The notes under the pieces were generated by a model that did not search any database, was not told the origin of the DNA, and saw nothing but the letters and a program-made list of their open reading frames with translations. A DNA stretch of 64,000 nt from Hydrogenophaga crassostreae (GTDB lineage: Bacteria > Pseudomonadota > Gammaproteobacteria > Burkholderiales > Burkholderiaceae_C). The DNA lies in NCBI RefSeq assembly GCF_001761385.1, contig NZ_CP017476.1, positions 2,035,501 through 2,099,500 on the forward strand, given 5' to 3'. The position numbers and the translations under genes are program-made. Shown in pieces: positions 51,587 through 60,024 of this stretch; position 1 is the stretch's first letter; every line of letters begins with the position of its first letter.

Positions 51587-52401
51587 TGGCCGCGGCATTT
51601 CCTGAGACATGGCTGTGTCCGCAGGCGGGTTTGCCTGCGGGGGTTCGCGTGGTATTCACCAGCCGCGATGGCGGTGTTTCCATGGCACCTTTCGACAGCC
51701 TTAACCTGGGTGATCATGTGCGCGACGATCCGGCCGCCGTGGCCGGCAACCGGGCCGTGTTGAGCCGTTTGTCGGGTGCAAAACCGGTTTTCCTGCAACA
51801 GGTGCATGGCACCAACGTGGCCTTGCTGAGTCACGAAACGCCCGACGGGTTTGAGGCCGATGCCTGTGTGAGCGATCAGCGTGGTCTGGCGTGCACCATC
51901 ATGGTTGCTGATTGTCTGCCGGTGTTGTTTGCGCACGCTTCAGGTCATGTGGTGGCTGGTGCGCATGCGGGATGGCGTGGTTTGGCTGCGGGCGTGCTGG
52001 AGCGGTGCTTTGAGGCCTACGCAGAAACCGTTCAACGGGCGGTTCCAGGTACGCCACGCTCAGAGGTTGCGGCCAATACCTGGGTCTGGCTGGGCCCCTG
52101 CATCGGGCCACAAACCTTTGAGGTCGGGCCAGAGGTCAAGCAGGCTTTTGTTCAGCACAGCGCGGAGGCAGAAACCTGTTTTGAGTCCGTGGCGGGTGTC
52201 GAAGGGAAGCACCTGGCCAACCTCAGCGCGCTCGCCAGCCTGCGCTTGAAACGCCTGGGTTTGAATAACTTGCAAGGCAACGATGGCAGTCCGCCATGGT
52301 GCACCGTTTCGCAGCCATCAAGGTTCTTTTCCCACAGGCGGGACGCTGCCGTTCTCGGCAGCACCGGTCGCATGGCCGCCTGCATCTGGATCGATGGATG
52401 A
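51583..52401 (+). CDS. pgeF: PgeF/YfiH (LACC1-type) laccase-fold protein
   Basis: This is a 272-residue protein of the polyphenol oxidase/PgeF family, implicated in peptidoglycan precursor editing and purine nucleoside chemistry. Zinc-site motifs are FLQQVHGTNVALL, MVADCLPVLFA and GAHAGWRGLAAGVLE, with a C-terminal cysteine/histidine region in PPWCTVSQPSRFFSHRRD. The 3' end overlaps a convergent membrane-protein gene by 84 bases. Confidence 0.9.
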   Translation: MMAAAFPETWLCPQAGLPAGVRVVFTSRDGGVSMAPFDSLNLGDHVRDDPAAVAGNRAVLSRLSGAKPVFLQQVHGTNVALLSHETPDGFEADACVSDQRGLACTIMVADCLPVLFAHASGHVVAGAHAGWRGLAAGVLERCFEAYAETVQRAVPGTPRSEVAANTWVWLGPCIGPQTFEVGPEVKQAFVQHSAEAETCFESVAGVEGKHLANLSALASLRLKRLGLNNLQGNDGSPPWCTVSQPSRFFSHRRDAAVLGSTGRMAACIWIDG

Positions 52402-52623
52402 CGGTTGCAGCGTCTTCGCAGCAGCCATTTCAGCGGCTTCCCGTGCCTTGATCTTGCGTTTGCGGGCAGGCGTCGACATGATGTAAACCACTATGCCCAT
52501 GGGTAGCAATCCGTACAAAACAAAGGTCACAATGGCACCGAGGACAGTGCCATTCACCGCGGTGGCTTCGGCCGCCGACATCATCAACACCACATACATC
52601 CACGCAATCACCACCAGATACAC
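52318..52623 (-). CDS. Small membrane protein
   Basis: This is a 101-residue protein with two hydrophobic segments (MYLVVIAWMYVVLMMSAAEA and TVLGAIVTFVLYGLLPMGIVVYIM) followed by a basic then acidic cytoplasmic tail (PARKRKIKAREAAEMAAAK). A ribosome site (AAAGGATAA) lies upstream on the minus strand. The family is not recognised with certainty. The tail coding overlaps the end of pgeF. Confidence 0.7.
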   Translation of the reverse strand: MYLVVIAWMYVVLMMSAAEATAVNGTVLGAIVTFVLYGLLPMGIVVYIMSTPARKRKIKAREAAEMAAAKTLQPSSIDPDAGGHATGAAENGSVPPVGKEP

Positions 52624-52667
52624 GGTTATCCTTTCAATTTGAGGCCTGATCGCCGCAGCCTGTCAGC

Positions 52668-52695
52668 TTGACGGAAGTCGGATCTTCGATACTAG
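52668..52695 (+). promoter_or_regulatory. phaC: Candidate phaC promoter
   Basis: TTGACG (52668-52673), a 16-base spacer and TACTAG (52690-52695) lie about 70 bases upstream of the phaC start. Confidence 0.35.
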
Positions 52696-52762
52696 GGAAA
52701 ACACGGAGTTGCATCCCAGCGACCTCGATAATAAGCCGCTGGTAATACCACTGGAGACAAGC

Positions 52763-54595
52763 ATGACATCTGGGAAAAATCCCCAAGCCCCCTGGCTGGA
52801 GGCTGCACAGCAGTTCCAGCAAAACCTGATTCACCAATGGAGCCAGGCAGCGAAATCGTTTCCCGGCGCTGCAACCATGCCAGGCAAAGACGCTGTGGAC
52901 CCATTTGCGGCCATGCGGGCTTTCTTGCCCAAGGGTACGGGTGGCCCTGGCGCGTTCGGCATGCCCGACATGGGCGCTGGCTTGCCCGGCATCAACGATC
53001 TGTTCAACCAGGCTGCGGGTGAGCAGGTGAAGTTTGACCCGGCCAAGTTGCTGGAAATTCAAAACACCTATTTCACCGAGGCTACCCAGTTGATGAGCCA
53101 GGGGCTTGACGCCAAACCGACCGGTGACCGCCGGTTTGCCGGCGAAGCCTGGGCCAGCAACCCCATGGCCTCGTTTTCAGCCGCATCGTATTTGCTCAAC
53201 GCCCGCACGCTGATGGCCATGGCTGAAGCGGTGGAGGGCGATGCCAAGCAGCGCACCCGTGTGCGTTTCGCTGTTCAGCAATGGATAGACGCCAGCTCGC
53301 CCAGCAATTTTCTGGCTTTTAATGCCGATGCCCAGAAGAAGGCCATCGATAGCCAGGGCGAGAGCATTGCCAAAGGTGTGGCCAACATGCTGCACGACAT
53401 GAAACAAGGCCATGTGTCCATGACGGACGAGAGCGTGTTCGAGGTGGGCAAAAACGTGGCCACCACCGAGGGTGCCGTGGTCTTCGAAAACGAGCTGTTC
53501 CAGCTCATCGAATACAAGCCGTTGACAGCCAAGGTGTATGAGCGGCCTTTCCTGTTGGTACCCCCTTGCATCAACAAGTTTTACATCCTTGACCTGCAGC
53601 CAGCAAACTCCCTGATTCGCTATTGCGCGGAGCAGGGCCACCGCACATTTGTGGTCAGCTGGCGCAACCCGGATGAGTCCATGGGCGACAAAACCTGGGA
53701 CGATTACATCGAAGATGCGGTCATCGAGGCCATTGGCGTGACCCGCGACATCACCGGCGCCAAAACCATCAACGCATTGGGTTTCTGCGTCGGCGGCACC
53801 ATGCTCAGCAATGCCCTGGCCGTGTTGGCCGCAAGAGGCGAGGAGCCTGTCAATAGCGCCACCTTCCTGACCACGCTGATCGATTTCACCGATACCGGCA
53901 TTCTGGATGTGTTCATCGACGAGAACTTCGTCAAGATGCGCGAGAGGCAGTACGCCAAAGGTGGCTTGATGCCCGGACGCGATCTGGCCACCACTTTCAG
54001 CTTTTTGCGGCCCAACGATCTGGTCTGGAATTATGTGGTGGGCAACTACCTCAAGGGTGAGTCGCCTCCGCCGTTTGATTTGCTCTACTGGAATTCGGAC
54101 GCCACCAATCTGCCCGGCCCTTATTGCGCCTGGTACCTGCGCGAAACCTACCTGGAAAACAAGCTGGTCAAACCGGGCAAAGCCGTGGTTTGTGGCGAAA
54201 AGATCGATTTCCGCAAGGTCAAGATCCCGGTGTACCTTTACGGTTCCCGCGAAGACCACATTGTTCCCATTGGCGGCGCGTATGCCAGCACCCAGGTGTT
54301 CCCCGGCAAGAAGCGCTTCGTGATGGGTGCCTCTGGCCACATCGCAGGCGTGATCAACCCACCTGCTGCGAACAAGCGCAGCCATTGGATTGGTCCGGCG
54401 AACAAGTTTCCGGCCGATGTCAACGAGTGGATCGAGTCTGCCACCGAACACAAAGGCAGCTGGTGGACCGACTGGGCCGCCTGGCTCAAGCCGCTGGGAG
54501 GCAAGCAAATTGCTGCACCCAAAACCTACGGCAAGGGTAAATCCTACGTCGCAATCGAGCCGGCACCCGGGCGATACGTCAAAGCCAAGGCATGA
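52763..54595 (+). CDS. phaC: Class I poly(3-hydroxyalkanoate) synthase PhaC
   Basis: PhaC polymerises (R)-3-hydroxyacyl-CoA into PHA granules. The chain has 610 residues, within the class I range. The active nucleophile is Cys342 in the lipase-like box GFCVGG, with the Asp in YGSREDHIVP and the His in ASGHIAGVINPP. TFVVSWRNPDESMGDKTWDDY is a strong family block. The start at 52763 has GGAGA 6 bases upstream. It is followed by phaA and phaB on the same strand, the standard short-chain PHA set. Confidence 0.95.
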   Translation: MTSGKNPQAPWLEAAQQFQQNLIHQWSQAAKSFPGAATMPGKDAVDPFAAMRAFLPKGTGGPGAFGMPDMGAGLPGINDLFNQAAGEQVKFDPAKLLEIQNTYFTEATQLMSQGLDAKPTGDRRFAGEAWASNPMASFSAASYLLNARTLMAMAEAVEGDAKQRTRVRFAVQQWIDASSPSNFLAFNADAQKKAIDSQGESIAKGVANMLHDMKQGHVSMTDESVFEVGKNVATTEGAVVFENELFQLIEYKPLTAKVYERPFLLVPPCINKFYILDLQPANSLIRYCAEQGHRTFVVSWRNPDESMGDKTWDDYIEDAVIEAIGVTRDITGAKTINALGFCVGGTMLSNALAVLAARGEEPVNSATFLTTLIDFTDTGILDVFIDENFVKMRERQYAKGGLMPGRDLATTFSFLRPNDLVWNYVVGNYLKGESPPPFDLLYWNSDATNLPGPYCAWYLRETYLENKLVKPGKAVVCGEKIDFRKVKIPVYLYGSREDHIVPIGGAYASTQVFPGKKRFVMGASGHIAGVINPPAANKRSHWIGPANKFPADVNEWIESATEHKGSWWTDWAAWLKPLGGKQIAAPKTYGKGKSYVAIEPAPGRYVKAKA

Positions 54596-54714
54596 TGTTG
54601 GCCGTGGGCAGGCTTTTTTGCGTTCGCGCCTGAGTCTGCCTGGGAGCTTGCATGAGCGCTTGACGCCTGTGTGATTTCTCTAACCCCTATTTCAATTCAA
54701 GAAGGAACAACTCC

Positions 54715-55893
54715 ATGGAAGATATTGTCATCGTCGCAGCGGCCCGTACCGCCGTGGGCAAGTTTGGTGGTTCGTTGGCGAAAGTGCCTGCAACCGAGTT
54801 GGGCGCCATTGTCATCAAGGCACTGCTGGAGCGCACTGGCGTGAAGGCAGATGCCATAGGCGAGGTGATCATGGGTCAGGTACTGGCGGCTGGCGTGGGC
54901 CAGAACCCGGCCCGCCAGGCCATGATGAAGGCTGGTGTGGCCAAGGAGACGCCTGCGCTCACCATCAATGCCGTTTGCGGTTCCGGCCTTAAGGCCGTGA
55001 TGCTGGCTGCCCAGGCTGTGGCCTGGGGCGACAGTGAAATCGTGATCGCCGGTGGTCAGGAAAACATGAGTGCCAGCCCGCATGTCTTGAATGGCAGCCG
55101 CGATGGACAACGCATGGGTGACTGGAAGATGACCGACACCATGATCGTGGACGGCCTGTGGGATGTGTACAACCAGTACCACATGGGCATCACCGCAGAG
55201 AACGTGGCCAAGGACCACAACATCACCCGCGAAATGCAAGACGCTTTGGCGCTGGGCAGCCAGCAAAAAGCCGCCAAGGCCCAGGAAGAAGGCAAGTTCA
55301 AGGACGAAATCGTCGATGTGGTGATTCCCCAGCGCAAGGGCGATCCTGTGGTGTTCAACACCGACGAATTCATCAACAAGAAGAGCAACGCCGATGCACT
55401 GAGCGGCTTGCGCCCGGCGTTCGACAAAGCCGGCAGTGTGACCGCTGGTAACGCCTCGGGCATCAACGACGGCGCTGCCGCGGTGATGGTTATGACCGCA
55501 AAGAAGGCTGCTGAACTGGGTTTGACGCCAATGGCCCGCATTGCTGCCTTCGGTACCAGCGGACTCGATCCCGCCACCATGGGCATGGGCCCGGTGCCTG
55601 CGTCCAAGAAGGCCTTGGAGCGCGCTGGTTGGACTGTGGCAGATGTGGACCTGTTCGAGCTGAACGAGGCGTTTGCCGCACAGGCTTGCGCGGTGAACAA
55701 GGCGCTGGATATCGACACGACAAAGGTCAACGTGAACGGCGGCGCGATTGCCATTGGTCACCCCATCGGTGCGTCCGGTTGCCGTATTCTGGTGACGCTG
55801 TTGCATGAAATGCAGCGCCGCGATGCCAAGAAGGGCTTGGCCGCGCTGTGCATCGGTGGCGGCATGGGTGTGTCTTTGGCCGTGGAACGCTGA
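54715..55893 (+). CDS. phaA: Acetyl-CoA acetyltransferase (beta-ketothiolase) PhaA
   Basis: PhaA condenses two acetyl-CoA into acetoacetyl-CoA. The thiolase has 392 residues, the usual length. Nucleophile Cys88 is in TINAVCGSGLKA, with His349 in GHPIGASG and Cys379 in CIGGGMG. A ribosome site (AGAAGGAAC) lies just upstream. It is followed by a 96-base repeat element and then phaB. Confidence 0.95.
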   Translation: MEDIVIVAAARTAVGKFGGSLAKVPATELGAIVIKALLERTGVKADAIGEVIMGQVLAAGVGQNPARQAMMKAGVAKETPALTINAVCGSGLKAVMLAAQAVAWGDSEIVIAGGQENMSASPHVLNGSRDGQRMGDWKMTDTMIVDGLWDVYNQYHMGITAENVAKDHNITREMQDALALGSQQKAAKAQEEGKFKDEIVDVVIPQRKGDPVVFNTDEFINKKSNADALSGLRPAFDKAGSVTAGNASGINDGAAAVMVMTAKKAAELGLTPMARIAAFGTSGLDPATMGMGPVPASKKALERAGWTVADVDLFELNEAFAAQACAVNKALDIDTTKVNVNGGAIAIGHPIGASGCRILVTLLHEMQRRDAKKGLAALCIGGGMGVSLAVER

Positions 55894-55900
55894 AGCTCAA

Positions 55901-55996
55901 CCACCCCTGCAACGCCTTCGGTGTCACCCCTTCAAAGGGGGCGGTGCAGGTGGAGCGGCAAAGCCGGTTCCACCGCATCCTGACAGATCGAAGTCA
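55901..55996 (+). repeat. ~96-bp intergenic repeat, copy 1 (after phaA)
   Basis: This element starts CCACCCCTGC and contains CCTTC-GGTG, CACCCCTTCAAAGGGGG, GGCAAAGCCGG and a final GAAGTCA. It is alignable end to end with 56797-56892. The CCCCTTCAAAGGGG segment and CCGGCAAAGCCGG-type hairpin give potential RNA structure between phaA and phaB. Confidence 0.75.
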
Positions 55997-56051
55997 CGCT
56001 TCACAACCCGTTTTTTAATGCCATCAGGCACCACCCAGAGGAGCAAATAAC

Positions 56052-56789
56052 ATGAGTCAAAAAGTAGCGTACGTCACCGGCGGTATGGGCGGCATCGGAA
56101 CCGCCATTTGCCAGCGCCTTCACAAAGAAGGCTTCACAGTCGTTGCCGGCTGCGGTCCAACACGCGATTTCAAGAAGTGGCTCGACGAGCAAAAGGCCGA
56201 GGGTTACACCTTCTATGCATCCGTAGGCAATGTGGGTGACTGGGATTCCACTGTGGAAGCATTCACCAAAGCCAAGGCCGAGCACGGCAGCATCGACGTT
56301 CTGGTGAACAACGCCGGCATCACCAAGGACCGCATGTTCCTGAAGATGTCTCGTGAAGATTGGAGCGCGGTGATGAACACCAATCTGGACTCCATGTTCA
56401 ACGTGACCAAACAGGTGGTTGCGGACATGGTGGAAAAAGGCTGGGGCCGCATCATCAACATTTCGTCGGTCAACGGTGAAAAAGGCCAGGCCGGTCAAAC
56501 CAACTACTCTGCCGCAAAAGCCGGTATGCATGGTTTCTCCATGGCTCTGGCGCAGGAAATGGCGACCAAGGGCGTGACGGTCAACACCGTGAGCCCTGGC
56601 TACATCGGGACCGACATGGTCAATGCCATTCGCCCCGATGTGCTGGAAAAGATCGTGGCTACCGTGCCCGTCAAACGCCTGGGCAAGCCCAGCGAGATCG
56701 CATCCATCATCGCCTGGCTGGCCTCGGAAGAGGGCGGCTACGCGACCGGCGCTGACTTCTCGGTCAACGGTGGCCTGCATATGGGGTGA
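56052..56789 (+). CDS. phaB: Acetoacetyl-CoA reductase PhaB
   Basis: PhaB is the NADPH-dependent reductase giving (R)-3-hydroxybutyryl-CoA for PhaC. It is a 245-residue short-chain dehydrogenase. The cofactor loop is TGGMGGIG, NNAG is at 86-89, and the catalytic residues are Ser139, Tyr152 and Lys156 (NYSAAKAG). The C-terminal GGYATGADFSVNGGLHMG is typical of PhaB. A ribosome site (AGAGGAGCAAA) lies upstream. Confidence 0.95.
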   Translation: MSQKVAYVTGGMGGIGTAICQRLHKEGFTVVAGCGPTRDFKKWLDEQKAEGYTFYASVGNVGDWDSTVEAFTKAKAEHGSIDVLVNNAGITKDRMFLKMSREDWSAVMNTNLDSMFNVTKQVVADMVEKGWGRIINISSVNGEKGQAGQTNYSAAKAGMHGFSMALAQEMATKGVTVNTVSPGYIGTDMVNAIRPDVLEKIVATVPVKRLGKPSEIASIIAWLASEEGGYATGADFSVNGGLHMG

Positions 56790-56796
56790 ACACGAC

Positions 56797-56892
56797 CCAC
56801 CCCCGCGCCGCACCTTCAGTGCGTCACCCCCTCAAGGGGGCAACGCTGGCCGACCGGCAAAGCCGGACCGGCGGCGTTCCGGGTTGAAGTCA
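56797..56892 (+). repeat. ~96-bp intergenic repeat, copy 2 (after phaB)
   Basis: This is the second copy of the element, beginning 8 bases after the phaB stop. Matching landmarks are CACCTTCAGTG, CACCCCCTCAAGGGGG, CCGGCAAAGCCGG and a final GAAGTCA. It precedes the phaB terminator. Confidence 0.75.
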
Positions 56893-56903
56893 TTTCTCTC
56901 GAG

Positions 56904-56931
56904 AAACCTCGCTTCGGCGGGGTTTTTCTTT
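56904..56931 (+). terminator. Rho-independent terminator of the pha genes
   Basis: A 9-bp stem (AAACCTCGC / GCGGGGTTT, one G-U pair) with a TTCG tetraloop is followed by a U-rich tract (TTCTTT). It lies 115 bases after the phaB stop. Confidence 0.8.
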
Positions 56932-56951
56932 GGCTCGGGGATAATTGGGGC

Positions 56952-57974
56952 ATGTCTGTTGCGTTCCCCGATCCTTCTTTTTGGCGTTTGTCTGTCGCTC
57001 CCATGATGGGCTGGACGGACCGGCATTGCCGGTTTTTTCACCGATTGCTGACCCGGCGCACCTTGCTCTACACCGAGATGGTGACCACTGGCGCGCTCAT
57101 CCATGGCAATGCGGCGCAGCATCTGCATTTCAATGAAGAGGAACACCCGGTGGCCTTGCAGCTCGGTGGCAGCGAGCCGGTGGACCTGGCCGTTTGTGCC
57201 AGGTTGGGCGAGGCGCGGGGCTACGACGAAATCAATCTGAATTGCGGCTGCCCCAGCGAGCGGGTGCTCAAGGGCGCGTTTGGCGCTTGCCTGATGGGCG
57301 ATGCGAGGTTGGTGGCCGATGGCGTGAAGGCCATGGTGGATGCTGTGGCCATTCCGGTGACAGTGAAGCACCGCATTGGCATCGACAAGATTGAGAGCTA
57401 CGACTTCGTGCGGGATTTTGTGGGGACCGTGAGTGAGGCGGGCTGCAAGGTGTTTCTGGTGCACGCGCGCAATGCCTGGCTGCAAGGCCTTTCGCCCAAA
57501 GAGAATAGAGAGATTCCACCGCTCCGCTACGAATTGGTGCACCGGCTCAAGCGCGATTTTCCAGGTCTCGTGATTGCGGTGAATGGCGGCATCAAAACCA
57601 ACGCCCAGATTGCAGAGCAACTGGCTCATGTGGATGGCGCCATGATCGGTCGGGAGGCGTACCACAACCCCTGGTTGATGACCGAATGGGACCAGACCTT
57701 TTACGGTGCAGCGCCACCAGTCGAGCCGCTGACCCGCGAAGCGGTGGAACTCGCCATGGTTGACTACATGGAACGTGCGCAGGACGATGATGGCGCTCCC
57801 TGGTATTCGATAGCCAGCCACATGCTGGGTTTGCGCCATGGCGAGCACGGTGCCCGCAAATGGCGCCAGGTGTGGAGCAACCACAAGCTCAAACCGCTGC
57901 CCGCACGCGAGGTCTGGGCGATGGCGCAGGAGCATGTTGGTCATGCCGAACTGGCCGAATCAGAGCTCTCTTGA
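56952..57974 (+). CDS. dusA: tRNA-dihydrouridine(20/20a) synthase DusA
   Basis: This FMN-dependent enzyme reduces uridine to dihydrouridine in the tRNA D-loop. It has 340 residues. FMN and substrate blocks are VAPMMGWTDRHCRFFHRL and YTEMVTTGALIHG; the proton-donor cysteine is Cys100 in NLNCGCPSERV, followed by GAFGACLM. TVKHRIGIDKIESYDF and FLVHARNAWLQGLSPKENR mark the DusA rather than DusB or DusC branch. Confidence 0.93.
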   Translation: MSVAFPDPSFWRLSVAPMMGWTDRHCRFFHRLLTRRTLLYTEMVTTGALIHGNAAQHLHFNEEEHPVALQLGGSEPVDLAVCARLGEARGYDEINLNCGCPSERVLKGAFGACLMGDARLVADGVKAMVDAVAIPVTVKHRIGIDKIESYDFVRDFVGTVSEAGCKVFLVHARNAWLQGLSPKENREIPPLRYELVHRLKRDFPGLVIAVNGGIKTNAQIAEQLAHVDGAMIGREAYHNPWLMTEWDQTFYGAAPPVEPLTREAVELAMVDYMERAQDDDGAPWYSIASHMLGLRHGEHGARKWRQVWSNHKLKPLPAREVWAMAQEHVGHAELAESELS

Positions 57975-58041
57975 GCAGGCTTGGGGCACAATGCTTCAGC
58001 TGCCTGTCTGGCCCCTCAATTCTCCAACCCACCCTTTGAAC

Positions 58042-58485
58042 ATGAAACGTTTTGCTCTCTCCCTGGTCTTGTGTGCCACCGCGGCATTGGCCGCTCCAGC
58101 CATGGCCCAAGATGCCACATTGACCGCTGCCGCCAAAGAAGCCGGCGCCGTGGTGACATCCACTGGCCTGGTGTACCGATCGATGAAAGATGGCACGGGC
58201 GCCAATCCGGCGGCTGCCGACACGGTCAAGGTGCATTACAAAGGCACTTTCCCCGATGGCAAGGAATTTGACAGCTCCTACAAGCGCGGGACGCCGATCG
58301 AGTTCCCGCTGGGGCGGGTGATTCCCTGCTGGACCGAAGGCGTGCAGCGCATGAAAATCGGTGGCAAAGCCAAGTTGACCTGCCCCAGTGCCATCGCTTA
58401 CGGCGAGCGTGGTGCCGGCGGTGTGATTCCACCCAACGCGACCCTGGTGTTCGAGGTCGAGTTGCTGGGTATCAGCGGCCGCTGA
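58042..58485 (+). CDS. Periplasmic FKBP-type peptidyl-prolyl cis-trans isomerase
   Basis: This is a 147-residue protein with a clear Sec signal (LSLVLCATAALAAPAMAQ) and one FKBP domain (ADTVKVHYKGTFPDGKEFDSSYKRGTPIEFPLGRVIPCW, GVIPPNATLVFEVELLGI). It helps fold exported proteins by proline isomerisation. The start at 58042 gives the signal peptide; the frame upstream overlaps dusA. It ends before a bidirectional hairpin. Confidence 0.92.
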   Translation: MKRFALSLVLCATAALAAPAMAQDATLTAAAKEAGAVVTSTGLVYRSMKDGTGANPAAADTVKVHYKGTFPDGKEFDSSYKRGTPIEFPLGRVIPCWTEGVQRMKIGGKAKLTCPSAIAYGERGAGGVIPPNATLVFEVELLGISGR

Positions 58486-58510
58486 GGTCGGTCTGATGCA
58501 CCCGAAAAAA

Positions 58511-58539
58511 AGCCCTGAGAGCTTTGCGCTCTCAGGGCT
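58511..58539. terminator. Bidirectional rho-independent terminator
   Basis: A perfect 12-bp stem (AGCCCTGAGAGC / GCTCTCAGGGCT) with a 5-base loop is flanked by TTCTTTT on the plus side and, on the minus side, by the complement of an A run. It serves the convergent FKBP and SQR-like genes. Confidence 0.88.
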
Positions 58540-58564
58540 TCTTTTGTATCCACTGGATCGAGGC

Positions 58565-59851
58565 CTACTTGCCTGACTTTTCCTTGAGTTTGGTGATGCC
58601 AATGAAATTCATGATGATTTTTTCGTAGATCGGCTCAGAGGTGCCTTTGCGCATCTTGTTCATGAAGTACTTCTCGAACGCCACCTTGGCCAGATGCACC
58701 CACTTGCCTTCGGCGAACCAGCTCACATTGCGCGGCGGGATCTGCGGCAGGGCCACAAAGCAGGCGCCGGTATCGCCGAAATCGGCCAGGCAGATGGTGT
58801 TCCATGTGGCGTTGTGGGAGGGTTCCTTTCCATCCATGATTTCGCGGATGTTGTGAGCCGTGGCGGTGACCATGGACTCGATCATGAACCCGGTTTTTGG
58901 TGTACCGCAAGGGATGGGCGTGGCTTCCACTGGCGGGATGGCGATGCAAACGCCGATGCTGAAGATGTTCTTGAACTTGGCGTTGCGCTGGTGTTCATCG
59001 ACCGTGATGAAGCCGCGCGGATTGGTCAGACCCTCGATGCCGAAGACAGCATCGATGCCTTTGAAGGCGGGCAACATCATGCTGTGTTTGAAGGGCAAGA
59101 CGTGTTCCTTGATCGGTTGACCTTGGTCGTTGTGCTCGGTGACGAACATCTGACCGTCTTCGATCTTGGTGGTCTTTGCGTTGCAGATCCACTTGATGTG
59201 GCGTTGTCGCATGGCCGCTTCCAGCATGCCTTTGGAGTCGCCGACGCCGCCGAGCCCGAGGTGGCCGATATAGGGCTCTGGCGTCACGTAGGTCATGGGC
59301 ACCTTGTCACGGATCTTGCGTTTGCGCAGGTCGGTGTCCATGATCATCGCGAATTCGTAAGCCGGACCGAAGCAGGAGGCCCCTTGCACGGCGCCAACCA
59401 CGATGGGACCCGGGTCTTGCACGAACTGTTCCCACGCATTTTTGCTGGTCTCGGCGTGGCTCACATGGCAAATCGACTGTGTGTGACCACCGTGAGGGCC
59501 AAGGCCTTCAACTTCATCAAACGCGAGCTTGGGGCCGGTGGCGATGACCAGGTAGTCGTAGTCCACCCGGGTCCCGTCCATCAGTTCCACCTGATTGTCT
59601 TCGGGATGCACCCGCTTGGCGGCCTGGATGATGGATTCGATGCCTTTTTTGGCCAAGGCTGGGGCAATGTCGATCTCGATCTCGGCCCGCTTGCGCCAGT
59701 CCACGGCCACCCAGGGGTTCGACGGCACGAAGTGGAACTTGGGCGCATCGCTGATCACCGTGACGGTGTCTCCGCTGCGCGCCAGTTCCTTCATTTCGTA
59801 GGCCATGGGCATGCCGCCGATGCCTGCGCCCAGTATCACTATGTTTGCCAT
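58565..59851 (-). CDS. Sulfide:quinone oxidoreductase-like FAD flavoprotein
   Basis: This is a 428-residue pyridine-nucleotide-disulfide-fold flavoprotein. The FAD loop is ILGAGIGGMPMAYEM, the second motif is YDYLVIATGP, and VDEHQRNAKFKNIFSIG is near the C-terminal FAD contact. Cysteines fit an SQR-type redox site: Cys128, Cys160 (GASCFGPAYE), Cys302 (GVCIAIPP) and Cys315. The C-terminal helices (HLAKVAFEKYFMNKM) could bind the membrane. SQR oxidises sulfide to polysulfur and reduces quinone. Alternative members of the fold are type II NADH dehydrogenases and flavocytochrome c sulfide dehydrogenase. Confidence 0.85.
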   Translation of the reverse strand: MANIVILGAGIGGMPMAYEMKELARSGDTVTVISDAPKFHFVPSNPWVAVDWRKRAEIEIDIAPALAKKGIESIIQAAKRVHPEDNQVELMDGTRVDYDYLVIATGPKLAFDEVEGLGPHGGHTQSICHVSHAETSKNAWEQFVQDPGPIVVGAVQGASCFGPAYEFAMIMDTDLRKRKIRDKVPMTYVTPEPYIGHLGLGGVGDSKGMLEAAMRQRHIKWICNAKTTKIEDGQMFVTEHNDQGQPIKEHVLPFKHSMMLPAFKGIDAVFGIEGLTNPRGFITVDEHQRNAKFKNIFSIGVCIAIPPVEATPIPCGTPKTGFMIESMVTATAHNIREIMDGKEPSHNATWNTICLADFGDTGACFVALPQIPPRNVSWFAEGKWVHLAKVAFEKYFMNKMRKGTSEPIYEKIIMNFIGITKLKEKSGK

Positions 59852-60024
59852 GGCGTTGTCTCCATCAAGGGTTGTGCAAGGATGCTCTGATCAGCATGCA
59901 TCCGAATTTGCTTATATTCCTTGATATCCGTCAATAGAGGCGTCATACATGCCCTTGCCTGCATGGTATTTCCGATACTTCGCAGGCGACTTGGCCGGCA
60001 ACCTGGCTCGGGAAACTGCTGAAG

